Shown here: positions 1 to 10,451 of the stretch, one piece after another
Layout: each line of letters starts with the position of its first letter
Numbering within the stretch: the first letter of the stretch is position 1
Source: Diphasiastrum complanatum
Taxonomy: Eukaryota; Streptophyta; Lycopodiopsida; Lycopodiales; Lycopodiaceae
Direction: 5' to 3'
Assembly: GCA_029204225.1 (NCBI GenBank)
Contig: CM055092.1
Location: forward strand, 20,498,036-20,562,035
Length of the DNA stretch: 64,000 nucleotides
The notes under the pieces: model-generated
What the model saw: the letters and a program-made list of their open reading frames with translations, nothing else
Told to the model about the DNA's origin: nothing
Database searches by the model: none
Position numbers and translations under genes: made by a program

Positions 1-2
1 TT

Positions 3-2306
3 AGCCCTTTGCCTTTGAGTCTTCCTTGAAGTTTGCTTTGGAGTGGCATCTCCATCTTCATCCAAGACATCTTGCACATCATGATGATTAGTAGGCACAT
101 CAACATCAACATCAACAACATTGGAAACATTCTCTTCATGAAAGATGACATCCCTACTTATGACAACTTTCTTTGTAGAAGGAATGTACACTTTGTAAGC
201 CTTGCTTACTTCACTATAGCCAACAAACACACCCTTCTTTGATGAAGGATCTTCTTTAGTTCTATCATCAAGTGTGATATTGACAAAACATGTACATCCA
301 AAGATCCTACAATGCTTGACACTCGGCCTTCTACCATAAAGAACCTCATGAGGAGTTTTACCATCCAAGGAAGCACTTGTCCATCTATTACATAGATAGT
401 TAGCACATGCTAAAGCTTCCCCCCAAAAAGACTTAGCAAGATTAGCATGTAGTCTCATTGCCTTGGCACATTCACAAAGGGTTCTATTCTTCCTCTCGGC
501 CACTCCATTCTGTTGTGGAGTCCTAGGACTAGACATCTCCCTCTTAATCCCATGTGCTATACAAAAGTCTTTGAACCTATTTGAGGTGTATTCCCCTCCA
601 TTATCAGATCTTAAGCATTTGATCTTTGTATTGAATTGGTTTTCCATTTCATTCTTGAACTTGACAAATGCAGCAAACACTTCATCCTTACTTTTAAGAA
701 GATAGATCCAAGTATACCTACTAAAGTCATCAATGAAAGTTGCATACATCTTTGCCCCACCATTGCTAGTTGTACTAGAAGAATGAATATCAGAATGCAC
801 AAGTTGAAAAGCTTCTTTAGATCTAGAAGTAGATCTAGAATAAGCAAGTCTATGAGATTTGGACAAGGCACAATGTTCACAAACACTATTGTTTGCAACA
901 AGACTTTTAGGGAGACCAAGAACAAGCTCTTTCTTTGCCATTACCTCCAAAGATTTGAAGTTGGGATGGCCCAACCTCTTGTGCCAAACTTCTTGGTTTG
1001 TCAATTGCTCCCTAGCCATACATCCTTCATGATTAGAGATCACACATGCATCAAGCTTGAAAAGTTTACCATGCCTCCTACCTTGAGCAATCAAGGATCC
1101 ACATTTACTTATCAAACATGCATCTCCAATGAACTCCACATCAAGTCCTTTGTCAATCATTTGACTTACACTAAGCAAATTCTTAGTGATTGAAGGAATG
1201 TACAAAACATTTTCAAGATTTGCTTTCCTATTTGTTGAAAGGGAAATAGGAATAGTGCCTATGCCTTTGATGTCACATTGACCATCATTTGCAGTGTAGA
1301 TGATGTTACCTTCTCCCTCATAAGACAATAAGGATGTAAAGTATTCCTTATGTCTTGTCATGTGAGATGAGGCTCCACTATCAATCCACCAAGGATCATT
1401 ATCATCTATGTTGGCTAACAAACTTGAAGTCATAACAAGTGATTCACATGTGTTATGTTCTTCCTCATCTATTGTAAGATTTCCTTGCCTCTCTCCTTGC
1501 TCTCTTTTCTTCTTATAACATTCATTTGCAAAATGACCTTTTATCCCACAATAAAAGCACTTGAACTTTGACTTATTGTTCTTAGTAGAAGAGGAAGAGG
1601 AAGAGTGATCATCATGATCAAAGTTACCACCTTTGGACCATTTCCCTTTGCCTTTACCTTTGCCCTTGAATTTGCCTTTTGTGAAGAAAGCCTCTTCACC
1701 TCCACCTTGCAAGGATGCACCATCAAGCTTTGATTGCAACCTATGTTCTTCAGCCAATAAGATTTCTTGCAAGTCAACCACACTTGGCAAGACTCTTTGA
1801 ATGGCAAAACTTTGCACAAGGTTAGCATGTTCATTTAGCAAACCATTCAACATAACTTGGACTATTTCACCATCTTTTATGTTCTCATCAATGCATGCTA
1901 AATCATCACTTAGGGACTTAACTCTCAAGATAAATGCATGAGCACTTTCACCCTCTCTTTGCCTACTAGAAAATATTTGTCTCCTTAGGGTCAATACCCT
2001 AGATGTGGACTTTGATTCAAAGAGCTTCTTTAAGGCATTCCATGCCTCACTTGCACTTTGACACTTTCCAACTTCCTTGAGAAGTTCATTTGTAACATTC
2101 ATTTTAATGATATGAAGAGCCCTTTTGGCCTTCTTATCAAACCTTTGTTGCTCTTGAAGTGTGAGAGGTCTCTCTTCAATTTCTGCAACTATGTCCATGA
2201 GTTCATTCAACTCAAGTAAGGACTCCATCCTCACTTTCCAAGTAGAGTAGTTTGATGAACTCAACCTTTCACTAGACTCTAGCATGATCCCACCATTGGA
2301 AGCCAT
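3..2306 (-). CDS. Copia element A gag-pol polyprotein, open at the left edge
   Basis: One frame stays open from the ATG at 2306 to the window edge, 768 codons, with no internal stop that I find. The order is gag (about residues 1-240), a CCHC zinc knuckle CFYCGIKGHFANEC (250-263), protease active site WIDSGA (D309), the pre-integrase HKRLGHPN region (about 440), and integrase with D506, D568 (RSDNGGEY) and E604 (NGVAERKN). D568 and E604 have 35 residues between them, the expected D35E spacing. FVGYSEV near residue 693 and a linker follow, and RT and RNase H would lie beyond the edge. The start fits gag proteins that begin MASNGG-like. Copia polyproteins form cytoplasmic particles and integrate cDNA in the nucleus. 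This copy looks recent because catalytic residues and frame are intact. The copia assignment is very secure. Confidence 0.93.
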   Translation of the reverse strand, partial: MASNGGIMLESSERLSSSNYSTWKVRMESLLELNELMDIVAEIEERPLTLQEQQRFDKKAKRALHIIKMNVTNELLKEVGKCQSASEAWNALKKLFESKSTSRVLTLRRQIFSSRQREGESAHAFILRVKSLSDDLACIDENIKDGEIVQVMLNGLLNEHANLVQSFAIQRVLPSVVDLQEILLAEEHRLQSKLDGASLQGGGEEAFFTKGKFKGKGKGKGKWSKGGNFDHDDHSSSSSSTKNNKSKFKCFYCGIKGHFANECYKKKREQGERQGNLTIDEEEHNTCESLVMTSSLLANIDDNDPWWIDSGASSHMTRHKEYFTSLLSYEGEGNIIYTANDGQCDIKGIGTIPISLSTNRKANLENVLYIPSITKNLLSVSQMIDKGLDVEFIGDACLISKCGSLIAQGRRHGKLFKLDACVISNHEGCMAREQLTNQEVWHKRLGHPNFKSLEVMAKKELVLGLPKSLVANNSVCEHCALSKSHRLAYSRSTSRSKEAFQLVHSDIHSSSTTSNGGAKMYATFIDDFSRYTWIYLLKSKDEVFAAFVKFKNEMENQFNTKIKCLRSDNGGEYTSNRFKDFCIAHGIKREMSSPRTPQQNGVAERKNRTLCECAKAMRLHANLAKSFWGEALACANYLCNRWTSASLDGKTPHEVLYGRRPSVKHCRIFGCTCFVNITLDDRTKEDPSSKKGVFVGYSEVSKAYKVYIPSTKKVVISRDVIFHEENVSNVVDVDVDVPTNHHDVQDVLDEDGDATPKQTSRKTQRQRA

Positions 2307-3455
2307 GATTCTAATGTTTCTTCAACTTTTAGGTTCTGTCCTAAAGCACTTAGCACTCACTTTTCTCTCAACAAATGATAGATAAAGAGATCTATGAAGA
2401 TTTAGGACCCTAAAACACTTCTATCTTGAACCTAGATGGTTTCCAAGCATAGAAAGGAAGATTGAAACACATGCAACACTTTGCACACACTAAGAATGGA
2501 TTACAAAATCAAACCAACCTGAACACACTCTTGCTTAAGCTCTCAAACTTTCCAGCAAGTGACCAAATCAAGTTATGGTGTGAAGAGTTACTTGCATTCT
2601 TAGAAAATACCCAAAACTAGGATGCCAAGATTACCTAGTAATGAACAAACTTGATCAACATATGATCAACACACTAAGATATTGATTCAACCTGTAAAAC
2701 CACACTTCTAAAAGTTTATAAACTCCAGCAAGTGATAAATACAAGATTTAGAGGTGAATGAATGAGCACACTTAGTGAATCACAAGACTAGCTTCACTAT
2801 CTTGTCAAATCTTGGTGTTTAGATGTAGATCTAAGATCACTTCACATGAGAATGTTCCTCAACCTGTTAAGAACCTGAAAACACACTTGCATAATGGTTA
2901 ACACCTTCCAGCAAATGCTCCAATCAAATTACATAAGGAGAGTTACTTACATGCTCAACAAAGTACACCAAAATTTATGCCAAAATTGATGACAATCTTT
3001 ACAATATGCTCTTCACAATGGAGCTTACAATATGTTCACCCAAAAAAGGGGATCTTTCATCCAAATGGGAGCTTTGCTCAGCCTTTAGGAGAATTACAAC
3101 TCACTCAAAAGAGCATTTGTCATCCACTTAAGGAGAAGTTTCATCCACTTAAGGAGAGTGTTCATCCAAGAATGGAGATTGTCAACAATAGGATTGAAAA
3201 GAACATTGTTAGTATTGAATATGCACAAGCCTCACAATCACAAATGATTAGGTGTTATGATCTGATCCAAAATAGTTTCTTTTCAGCCTCTGATCTTCAA
3301 TAGACCTGAAATATGCTTTTGATCCACAAGTTCAACTCACAAAACAAAGGTTAGTAAGATTTGATCAACAAAGCAATGCAAAATCATGCTAGAACTTGAT
3401 CAAACATCCAAATATCACCAAAAATGGAATACTTACTGTAAATAGAAGCCAACCA
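2307..3455 (-). other. Element A untranslated leader with degenerate repeats
   Basis: This is 1.15 kb between the PBS and gag of element A. I see no conserved protein. Three degenerate copies of a roughly 175-bp unit start near 2513, 2688 and 2861. Each has an AACCTG start, a CACACTTGC-like block, a TCCAGCAA block and AGAGTTACTT-like ends. Around 3035-3170 a shorter repeat built on CATCCACTTAAGGAGA appears. An ORF on the opposite strand at 2977-3303 is only a reading of this short repeat. Confidence 0.6.
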
Positions 3456-3467
3456 GTTCTGATACCA
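3456..3467 (-). other. Primer-binding site of element A (initiator Met tRNA type)
   Basis: On the minus strand this reads TGGTATCAGAAC, a near match to the 3' end complement of plant initiator Met tRNA. It directly abuts the LTR end, as expected for minus-strand priming. Confidence 0.85.
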
Positions 3468-4122
3468 TGTGAAAAATACAGATCCTAAGTGGATCTAAAC
3501 TCCAAGATCATTGGCTTGAATGCTTGCACTCCAAACTACATAAGCTAGGAATTGGCAACACATTCTATGCTACCTAGAATGCAAAGAACTTGATCAAAAA
3601 GCATTTATCACAAATGGAAACTTCCATAAACATCAAGTGCGGCCCAAAATAGCATTATACAGTCCATAATACATCAGCCTACCACTTTTGGAAAGCACCT
3701 AAGATCATACACAATAGCTTGAAGACAATACACACAACAATGCTCTCAATGGAGGAAGAAACAATGACAATGATCTATTGATCTCAATGAAGCATACAAA
3801 AGGTTTCTCCAACCTGTTCTCCACGACTTCCCTACTATTTATGGATGAGGAAGATGACTCTCTCTCCTCTCTCTAGAAGATACTTGACCCTAGATATTCC
3901 CTATATAGGAAAAATAGCTAAAAATGGCTTATATGACCAAAATACATCAAAATGGTCTCATTTTGAAGGGTATGAAGTTTGACACTTCATCATACTGAAA
4001 AAATACAGTAAATAAAAACATTGTGGCCTGGTTCACACGTGCAAAACTCCAGAACCAAAAGTATTTACAATTTTAGCCAATTTAGGCCTCAAACTAGCTA
4101 GGAAATGTTGACAATTTTCACA
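3468..4122 (-). repeat. 5' LTR of element A (655 bp)
   Basis: The LTR is bounded by TGTGAAAA and TTTTCACA, a perfect 8-bp terminal inverted repeat with TG/CA ends, and sits directly against the PBS. On the minus strand a TATA-like CTATATAGG lies near 3899-3907, and a CACACGTGC motif near 4034 resembles the CACGTG palindrome in other LTRs here. The partner LTR is outside the window, so its TSD (predicted from 4123-4127, GTCTT) cannot be tested. Confidence 0.85.
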
Positions 4123-4289
4123 GTCTTTATCGAGGATTAGTTCATCAATCTCAAAGGCAAAGACATAGTTCCAAGTGAGCCTTCAATGCCTTTCATTGAT
4201 GCGACTATTCGAGCCACTGGCTCAAGCATGCCTATAGTTGATCCACTACACGACAACGAGTCAGACAAAGATGCTATTGTTACTCAGCA
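4123..4289 (+). pseudogene. Copia integrase-RT linker fragment
   Basis: In the plus strand this translates to a linker with KGKDIVPSEPSMPF, then IRATGSSMPIVDPL and a DNESDKD acidic run. It is clearly homologous to the linker of element F1 (minus strand, near 21370 and 26830), which reads KDKDIVPREPS, IRALGSGVSIVDPL and DNESDED. There is an in-frame stop near its start. It appears to be the sequence into which element A inserted on its left, and it is cut on its right by a MITE-like element. Confidence 0.7.
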
Positions 4290-4594
4290 CATTAGAGGAG
4301 TTTTGAGCTCCAAAAAGACCCTTTAAGAATCCGTGCAAGATGTAGTTTATATTATTAAAATATTATAACACTAATACTTTTGACTTGCCATAACTTTCTA
4401 ATCGTAGCTCAAAAGTATATTATCTAAAATATCATTGGAAATCCCTTATTGAGCACTTTTCAATGCATTAAACTTTGCTAAATTTGGACTTACCACTAAG
4501 AAGTTATGCCATTTTTAGTGTGGAATTAAAATGTGGACTCAAAAAGTTATGTTACGTAGATTTCAAATTTGAGTGTTTTGATTGGTCCATGTGT
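4290..4594 (+). mobile_element. MITE-like element, copy 1, right end missing
   Basis: This matches the complete element at 16151-16528 from its first base (CATTAGAGGAGTTTTG) through GATTGGTCCATGTGT, with scattered substitutions. The last part, including the right inverted repeat, is missing because an LTR begins at 4592. It has no coding capacity. It lies inside a copia linker fragment. Confidence 0.75.
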
Positions 4595-5082
4595 TACAGC
4601 CATATTCGGATAAGGACCTGGAATAGTCCTAATATGGTAGACCGGCCCTCTAGTATTCGAGTTTATTGGTCACGCCTAGATTTTATCCCAAGTCAAGGCC
4701 TATTGGTGACTAATGACCTTGAGAGTACTCAGACACTCTAATTGAGATATATGGAGTCGTGCATGTACATGTGACTGATATAGGCAGGAGGTATGCATGT
4801 AGAGCTGTAACCTAATTATTGCTGACCTGCATGGGGATTGCATGTGCTCATGCACTGGATCCTACTCTCTATATATTGAGGTAGAGACTATCCCGTCGAC
4901 GACTTGGTCTAGGTTACCTGATGAGCTCTTCTCCTCTTGCTGTCACATTGGCATGGCTTGGGGGCTAGATCCAGGAGGACTCTCCAGGAGGGATCTAGGT
5001 TTGGTTGGGTGGTTTTGCTCCACAGTCTCTCTTGTGTTTTCCTATCCTCATCTTAGGGGTTTTTTCCCTAGTGGTCTTTACA
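4592..5082 (+). repeat. LTR on the plus strand, probably of a gypsy-type element
   Basis: This 491-bp block begins TGTTACAGCC and ends GGTCTTTACA, immediately upstream of a TTGGTATCAAAGCCC primer-binding site. A TATA box (CTATATATTG) lies near 4870. It interrupts the MITE-like element, so the MITE was there first. The family is inferred only from the gypsy RT scrap downstream. The only long ORF inside (4842-5222) crosses the LTR boundary and resembles nothing, so I do not call it a gene. Confidence 0.6.
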
Positions 5083-5083
5083 T

Positions 5084-5097
5084 TGGTATCAAAGCCC
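5084..5097 (+). other. Primer-binding site, plus strand
   Basis: TGGTATCAAAGCCC lies one base after the LTR end at 5082. It fits the plant Met tRNA primer with one mismatch to the usual TGGTATCAGAGCC. Confidence 0.7.
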
Positions 5098-5786
5098 GAC
5101 TAAGATGCAGTTTTGGATGGGATGGAAAGAAGTTCTACATCAAATTGGAATTGGAACGCACTTGGATTCACATCCCGGTTGGAGTGCTGTTTTTCAAGGG
5201 AAATTGGGTTTGGATTCTCTAATTCTTGTGAAAAGCATGTTATCAAACTGGGTGGTATAGTGCACTTCTCCTTGTTTGATTTTGTTAGAGATGTTGTGAA
5301 TTAGTGTGGAATTCATTCTTATTTTCTGAAGCCTTGAAATTTTTCCGTTGAAGTAGAATGATCTGCATGTGTAGATTCACTTTCTTGTTCAAATCTGTTT
5401 TTCTAGATGAATGATATGCATAAGCTCATAATGTTTTGGACAGTTTAATTCAGATTTGGCAACAAGAAGTTTATTGATAGATTGACGAGGAATCAATTTA
5501 TCATGTTGGAATAGACTGATTGTTGCTGGAAATCTCAAATCTATGGTTTGCATGTGAGGCTTTTCTAGACTAGTCCTCTTGTGTTTCATGAAAACTGAAA
5601 ATTGAAAACAAGAAATGGATTTGGAATTTGAAGATTTTCTAGAAGAACAGATTAGGATTTGGAAAAAGTGTTGCATGCAGTTGAGACCCTATATATACTA
5701 TATCGTGTCAAACAACTGGTATACGAATGGGAGATACATGATACTGAATCTATCTACACGATAGATGACACAATCTTAACTAGAAA
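5098..5786 (+). other. Internal non-coding region after the plus-strand LTR
   Basis: About 690 bp separate the PBS from the gypsy RT scrap. I find no gag, zinc knuckle or protease motif in any frame. Either gag was deleted or this is a long leader of a non-autonomous element. Confidence 0.4.
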
Positions 5787-6024
5787 CTCCTTAAAAAATA
5801 TCATCATAACTTTGCATGGAACTACAAGGACATGAAGGGGGTAGATCCCTCGGTTGCCATGCATAGAATCCCATTAAAGAAGGATGCTAAACCCTATGCT
5901 AGTAGACCTTATCGTTGTAATCCTCTACAGAGCACGCATAAAAAAAAAACTCCAAAAAATCTTGGAGGCAGGTTTCATCTACGAGGTGGAACATACAGAT
6001 TGGGTATCACCTATCGTTGTGGTC
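5787..6024 (+). pseudogene. Ty3/gypsy reverse transcriptase N-terminal fragment
   Basis: The plus frame reads FAWNYKDMKGVDP, then MHRIPLKKDAKP, which is the start of plant gypsy RT domains. After a frameshift near 5945, in a run of A, the next frame continues with LEAGFIYEVEHTDWVSPIVVV. The catalytic YVDD region, RNase H and integrase are absent. It ends where a copia leader begins, near 6025. The gypsy match is clear. It may belong with the LTR at 4592-5082, but that link rests only on order and strand. Confidence 0.75.
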
Positions 6025-6188
6025 GTTGAATTTGCACTTCTAGAAGAGTTTTCACTAGTTCTCTTATAGTAGGAAAATGGACCAAAAGTGCTCAAAATAG
6101 AAGGCTTTGTCCAAGTGTCAATTTTGCATGATGAATCATCACATGACAAAGCACCCTCACACATGTGAGATTAGAGGGATGAGTACTT
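6025..6188 (-). other. Copia leader fragment, inverted copy of 10859-11022
   Basis: This sequence is nearly identical to the reverse complement of about 10859-11022, the leader that follows the plus-strand PBS there. The pair forms inverted ends around the element B block. No ORF of note is present. Confidence 0.7.
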
Positions 6189-6285
6189 GGCTCTGATACC
6201 ATGTGGAAAATCTGCAAAATTGGACCAAGAATTGCTGAATTCACACGTGTGGGATGCCCAACACATGTATTTTTGGTCTCCTAAG
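6189..6285 (-). repeat. PBS plus LTR 3'-end fragment
   Basis: A minus-strand PBS (GGCTCTGATACCA in the given strand, 6189-6201) abuts an LTR end starting TGTGGAAAATCTGC at 6202. The LTR piece runs about 84 bp, includes the CACACGTGTG palindrome (6242-6251) and a GGTCTCCTAAG block shared with the LTR at 44401, then joins truncated RNase H. So RNase H is fused directly to an LTR 3' end, with the rest of both lost. Confidence 0.65.
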
Positions 6286-8042
6286 CACAATAACACCATG
6301 ATTAACCTCTTGATCCAAAGCACTTCTTTAGTTGTTGTAGTGAGTGCTTTGTACTCGGCCTCACAAGATGATAGAGATATGGTATCTTGCTTCTTTGAAA
6401 GCCAAGACACAAGATTGCCTCCAAGAAAGATAGTATATGCATTAATGGACTTCCGATCCATTTTATCACTTGCAAAATTGGAATTTAAATAGCCAACAAT
6501 GGTTAGATCTTCATTTTTGTACAATAAACCATAATCTTGAGTAGAAGATACATATCTTAGAACTCTCTTGGCCATCTTCCAATGTTGGATCTTGGGATCT
6601 TGCATAAATTGACTCAATTTGTGCACACAATAGCTCAAATCGGGTCTAGTGATAGTAAGCCGAATTAAAGAGCCTATAAGACTCCTATAAATTGTGATGT
6701 CCTCGAAGGATCTTTCATCACCTTTAATAGGATCTTTTACATGTTGCTCCATGGGCTATGTCTTTACAACTTTGCACATTTTTCAACATAGAAAAGACAT
6801 ATCTAGATTGATAAATAAAAGCATACTCTTCATGAAAATCAATCTCAAGGCCCAAAATGTAATGAATTTCTCCTAGATCTTGTATTTTAAACTCTTTTTC
6901 TACTGCATCTTTGGTTTTTTGAATTAGCATCAAACAACTTCCACTAAGAATAATGTCATATACATAGATTAGGAGAATGACAATGTTACTACCATCAAAT
7001 TTTAAGTACATAGAAGGATCATAGTCACTGAGCACAAATTCTAATGAAAGTAGAAATTGTTGAGTCTTGAATACCATGATCTAGGTGCTTGCTTTAAGCC
7101 ATAAAGACTTCTAAATAGCAAGCACACCTTAGATTTATCCTTGATAAATCCTTGAGGCTGTTCCATCTATATCTCCTTCTCAAGATAGCCATTCAAAAAA
7201 GCGTTGGAGACATCAAGTTGAAATAGTTTCCACTTAAAAAATAAGGCAAGAGAGATTGTGATTCTTATTGTCACCATTTTTGCTATAGGAGCAAAGGTTT
7301 CTTCATAGTCAAGGCCATATATTTGTGCAAAGCCTTTAGCACATAATCTTGCCTTGTACTTGTTGATGGAGCCATCATGATTGTACTTGATCTTGAACAC
7401 CCACTTGCATTCAATGATATGCATGTAAGGTGGTGGATCCACTAGCTCCCATGTGTGGTTGGTGATCAAGGCATCATATTCAATCTTCATGGCCTCATAC
7501 CACTCCTTAGTATTGAGGGCTTCTTGAACATCTTTGGGCTCCTCATGAGAAACAAAATAAGCATAAGTGGAATCAAGATCCACTTGTTTTCCTTTGTCAT
7601 CATAAGTGAGCCTATTGGGCTCGATTCTCTCTCTCATGGATCTTCTAGGAGTGAAAATCCGAGGACTTCCATCTTCAAATCTTGACTTCTCCATATGCTG
7701 ATTGTTTTCAATAACAATAGGTGATAGATTTTGAGGTTGCTTGATCTCGGCCCCTCCAAGATTGGACTTTTCTTCTTCATGAAAAACTACATCTCTACTA
7801 TCAATTACTTTAGAGGTAGAGAGCATGTACATTCTATAGGCTTTCTTGTTGGATGAATATCCCACCATTACTCCTTTGCTTGCACAAGGATCATCCTTCT
7901 TTCTCGTTTCCAAGGGAATATGGACAAAGCATATGCATCCAAATACTTAAGGTGTTCAATCTTAGGTTTCTTCAAATAGAGTGCTTAATATGGTGACTTT
8001 CCTCCAAGTGCAACATGAGGGAGTCTATTGCAAAGATAGTTT
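6286..8042 (-). pseudogene. Copia element B: integrase C-terminus, RT and partial RNase H
   Basis: Read from 8042 down: integrase (NYLCNRLPH, a stop after GGKSPY), GYSSNKKAYR, the linker, RT (EWYEAMKIEYDAL, WVFKIKYNHDGS, QLDVSNAFLNG), then after frame breaks near 7160-7080 the second RT half and RNase H (DRKSINAYTIF, SSCEAEYKAL). The catalytic YVDD box reads YVYD, so a metal-binding Asp is lost. RNase H stops after WIKRLI, where an LTR scrap starts. Frame changes near 7077 and 6740 confirm decay. It is closest in sequence to element G. The missing gag-to-integrase part lies next to it in inverted orientation. Confidence 0.88.
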
Positions 8043-9700
8043 GATACCCTCAAGTCTATCTATGAGGCAAAAACTACTTCTAGACTTCTAACACTAAGAA
8101 ACCAAAATTTTCAAAGTGTACAGAGAAGTGATGAATGTGCTTCAGCTTATGTAATGAGAGTTAAAGACCTCCATAGAGAATTGTCATGCATAGGAGACTC
8201 CATCAACCAAAATGAACTTGTTCAAGTCATACTTAATGGGTTAAAGGAGGAATATGACAACCTTGTTCAGAGTTATGCCATTAAGGAGGAGCTACCAAGT
8301 TTGGAAGCACTCCAAAGTGTGCTTATTTCTGAAGAATCAAGACAAGAGTATAAACTCTTGAAAATGGAGAGACTGTCTCTCAACATTGATGGTAAAGCTC
8401 TCTTTACCAAAGACAAGCACAAGACAAGAAGTAAGAATCAACACCAATTCTCTTCAAGCAAGAACAATCTTATTTCCAAGGAGAAAGGAGATGAGGATGA
8501 GTCCTCTCAAGCTTCCACATCCAAGAAGAAGAAGAAAAACATCAAGTGTTTCTTTTGTGGCAAGAAGGGGCATTATGCCACCAATTGCTTCAAGAAGAAG
8601 AGTCAATTCAAGCAAGCCAACATTTCTAAAGAAGAGAAGGAAGATGCTCATGCAAGTGATGAAGAGGGATCTCTTATGGTCTCGAGTTTTTCTTCATCAC
8701 CTTTCAAGAAGGATGGTTCGTGGTATATTGATAGTGGAGCTTCCTCACATATGTGTAGCTCCAAGTATTCTTTTTCATCCATGTCACCTTATGAAGGAGC
8801 CAAGAAGTCCATCTACATAGCAAATGTTCATGAGTGTGCTATTGAAGGCATAGGGACCATTCCCTTAAAGCTTTCTTCATCAAAAGTTCTTTCTCTGTCT
8901 AATGTACTTTTTGTTCCCAAGTTAACAAAAATTCTTATTAGTGTTGGACAATTGTTTGATAGTGGACTAGATGTGAATTTCAATGTTGATACATGTACAA
9001 TCAAGAAGCATGATGAGATCCTTGCAGGGTCTAGATATGGTGGAATCTACAAGCTTGATCCCAAAGAGTATGCTAACTCTTGTGATAGTGCTTTTGCTAC
9101 TCATATGTCTTTGGAGGAACTATGGCATAGAAGGTTGGGACATCCTAACTATAATTCTATGGTGTCCATGGTCAAGAAAGCCAAAGCTATTGGCTTGCTT
9201 AATCTTATCTCCAAGAATTTCAGGCCATGTGAGGCTTGTGCCATATCTAAGTCTCATAAGAAGCCCTTTTCAAAGTTATCTATCAAGACTACACATCCAT
9301 TGGATCTCATACACTCGGATGTGCACTTCTCATCTTGAAAGAGCAAGGGTGGTGTTACTTGCTTTGTAACTTTCATTGATGATTTCACTAGATTTACTTG
9401 GGTATATCTTGTAGCTTCAAAATCTATGGTGTTTGACTATTTCCTAAAGTTCAAAGCTCTAGTTGAAAAGCAATTTTCTTACAAAATCAAGATTCTTAGA
9501 AGTGATGGAGGTGGTGAGTACACTTCCATCAATTTCATGATTATTGTGAGCTTGAAGGCATTAAAAGGGAGTTTTCTTGTGCATATACACCATCTCAAAA
9601 TGGGGTGGCTGAAAGAAAGAATAGAACACTGTGTGAATGTGCCAAAACCATTAGAATTTGAGGCATCCTTGCCAAAAGACTTTTGGGGTGAGGCTATCAA
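8043..9700 (+). pseudogene. Copia element B: gag C-part, protease and integrase, inverted segment
   Basis: The plus strand reads gag from DTLKSIYEAK, a 394-residue frame with zinc knuckle CFFCGKKGHYATNC, protease WYIDSGASSHM, the pre-integrase HRRLGHPN and HSDVHFSS, ending at a stop near 9336. Integrase then continues through TFIDDFTRFTW and RSDGGGEY, with frame breaks, to DFWGEAIK. Gag lacks its first third and integrase its C-terminal part. Exactly these two pieces flank it on the minus strand (9701-9962 and 8042 downward). The segment is therefore best read as an inversion inside element B. Protease and zinc-knuckle residues look intact. Confidence 0.88.
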
Positions 9701-9962
9701 GCATCTTTGGCATTAGTACAAGCACCAATTTCTCTTAAGATGTCATTCGAGACATTCATCTTAATATAATGCAGAGCCATCCTGGCTCTCTTTTTGTACT
9801 TTGAAATTTCTTGAGGAATTTGTGGTTCTTCTTCAATGCCAAGTACAATATCCATCATATCTTGGAGTATTAAGACAGATTTCATTCTAACCTTCCAAAT
9901 TGATTAATTGGAGGTTGATAACCTTTCACTTGATTCTAATAGAAAGACACCCATTGAAGTCA
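9701..9962 (-). pseudogene. Copia element B: gag N-terminus
   Basis: On the minus strand a gag start (MTSMGVFLLESSERLSTSN) is followed by a stop where Tyr-Ser-Ile-Trp is expected. The frame then continues MKSVLILQDMMDIVLG and KMNVSNDILREIGACTNAKDA, where it is cut at about 9698. The next residues of this gag appear at 8043 on the opposite strand. It matches the gag of element G closely. Confidence 0.85.
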
Positions 9963-10451
9963 TAAAGAATGATGGAAATCAAAAAAGATGGATGAAAGAA
10001 TTGCTTATCTTCTCACTATAGAAACCAATCAAGGGTACAATAGCAAGTACAAAACTCGTGGAGAGAGAGAGGGCACAAAGAGCTTGTCTCCAAATTTGCA
10101 TTACACACAAATTTCATCATTTTCTCAATGAAAGTACATCACATATATATAGATCCATGGACTCTTCTCCTACTTTGAGTTGAATTGGAGTTGTGGATCC
10201 ACCTCTCAAGCTATCTAGACTTATCCAAGCCACCTCACTATGTCTAATTGTGCCACATAGTCTTTTCATGCATTAAATGTGGCATGTAAAATACAAATGG
10301 AAATTCCTATGGTAGCTTGAGTTTCTACTTCTACCTACCTTGAATATTTTATTCTAAGATGGGTCTTTACTAAGCCAAAAGAGCTCAATTCATCTTTGGC
10401 ATTTTTAGGACCCATACTCACAACATTAGATAGATTTTTCAATATTTTGAC
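9963..10451 (-). other. Element B leader or LTR-derived sequence
   Basis: This is about 490 bp upstream of the element B gag start, with no protein motif. A TATA-like ATATATATAG lies near 10145, and a CTCGTGGAGAGAGAGA block near 10056 matches, in the same sense as the minus strand of the solo LTR, its CCACGAGTTACA region. It may be part of a truncated 5' LTR, but I cannot place its ends. Confidence 0.35.

Noticed and set aside
611-1834. Minus-strand ORFs at 611-925 and 1541-1834
   Set aside because: They are off-frame readings of the open element A polyprotein, which lies in the frame containing WIDSGA and RSDNGGEY.
2977-3303. 108-residue plus-strand ORF with repeated HPLKE motifs
   Set aside because: It is antisense to the element A leader and arises from a short DNA repeat.
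4842-5222. 126-residue ORF
   Set aside because: It crosses an LTR end and PBS, has no domain, and is better explained as LTR sequence.
5787-6024. Endogenous pararetrovirus RT
   Set aside because: The order KGVDP, HRIPLKKDAKP, AGFIYEVEHTDWVSPIVVV fits plant Ty3/gypsy RT, and no movement or coat protein motifs are nearby.
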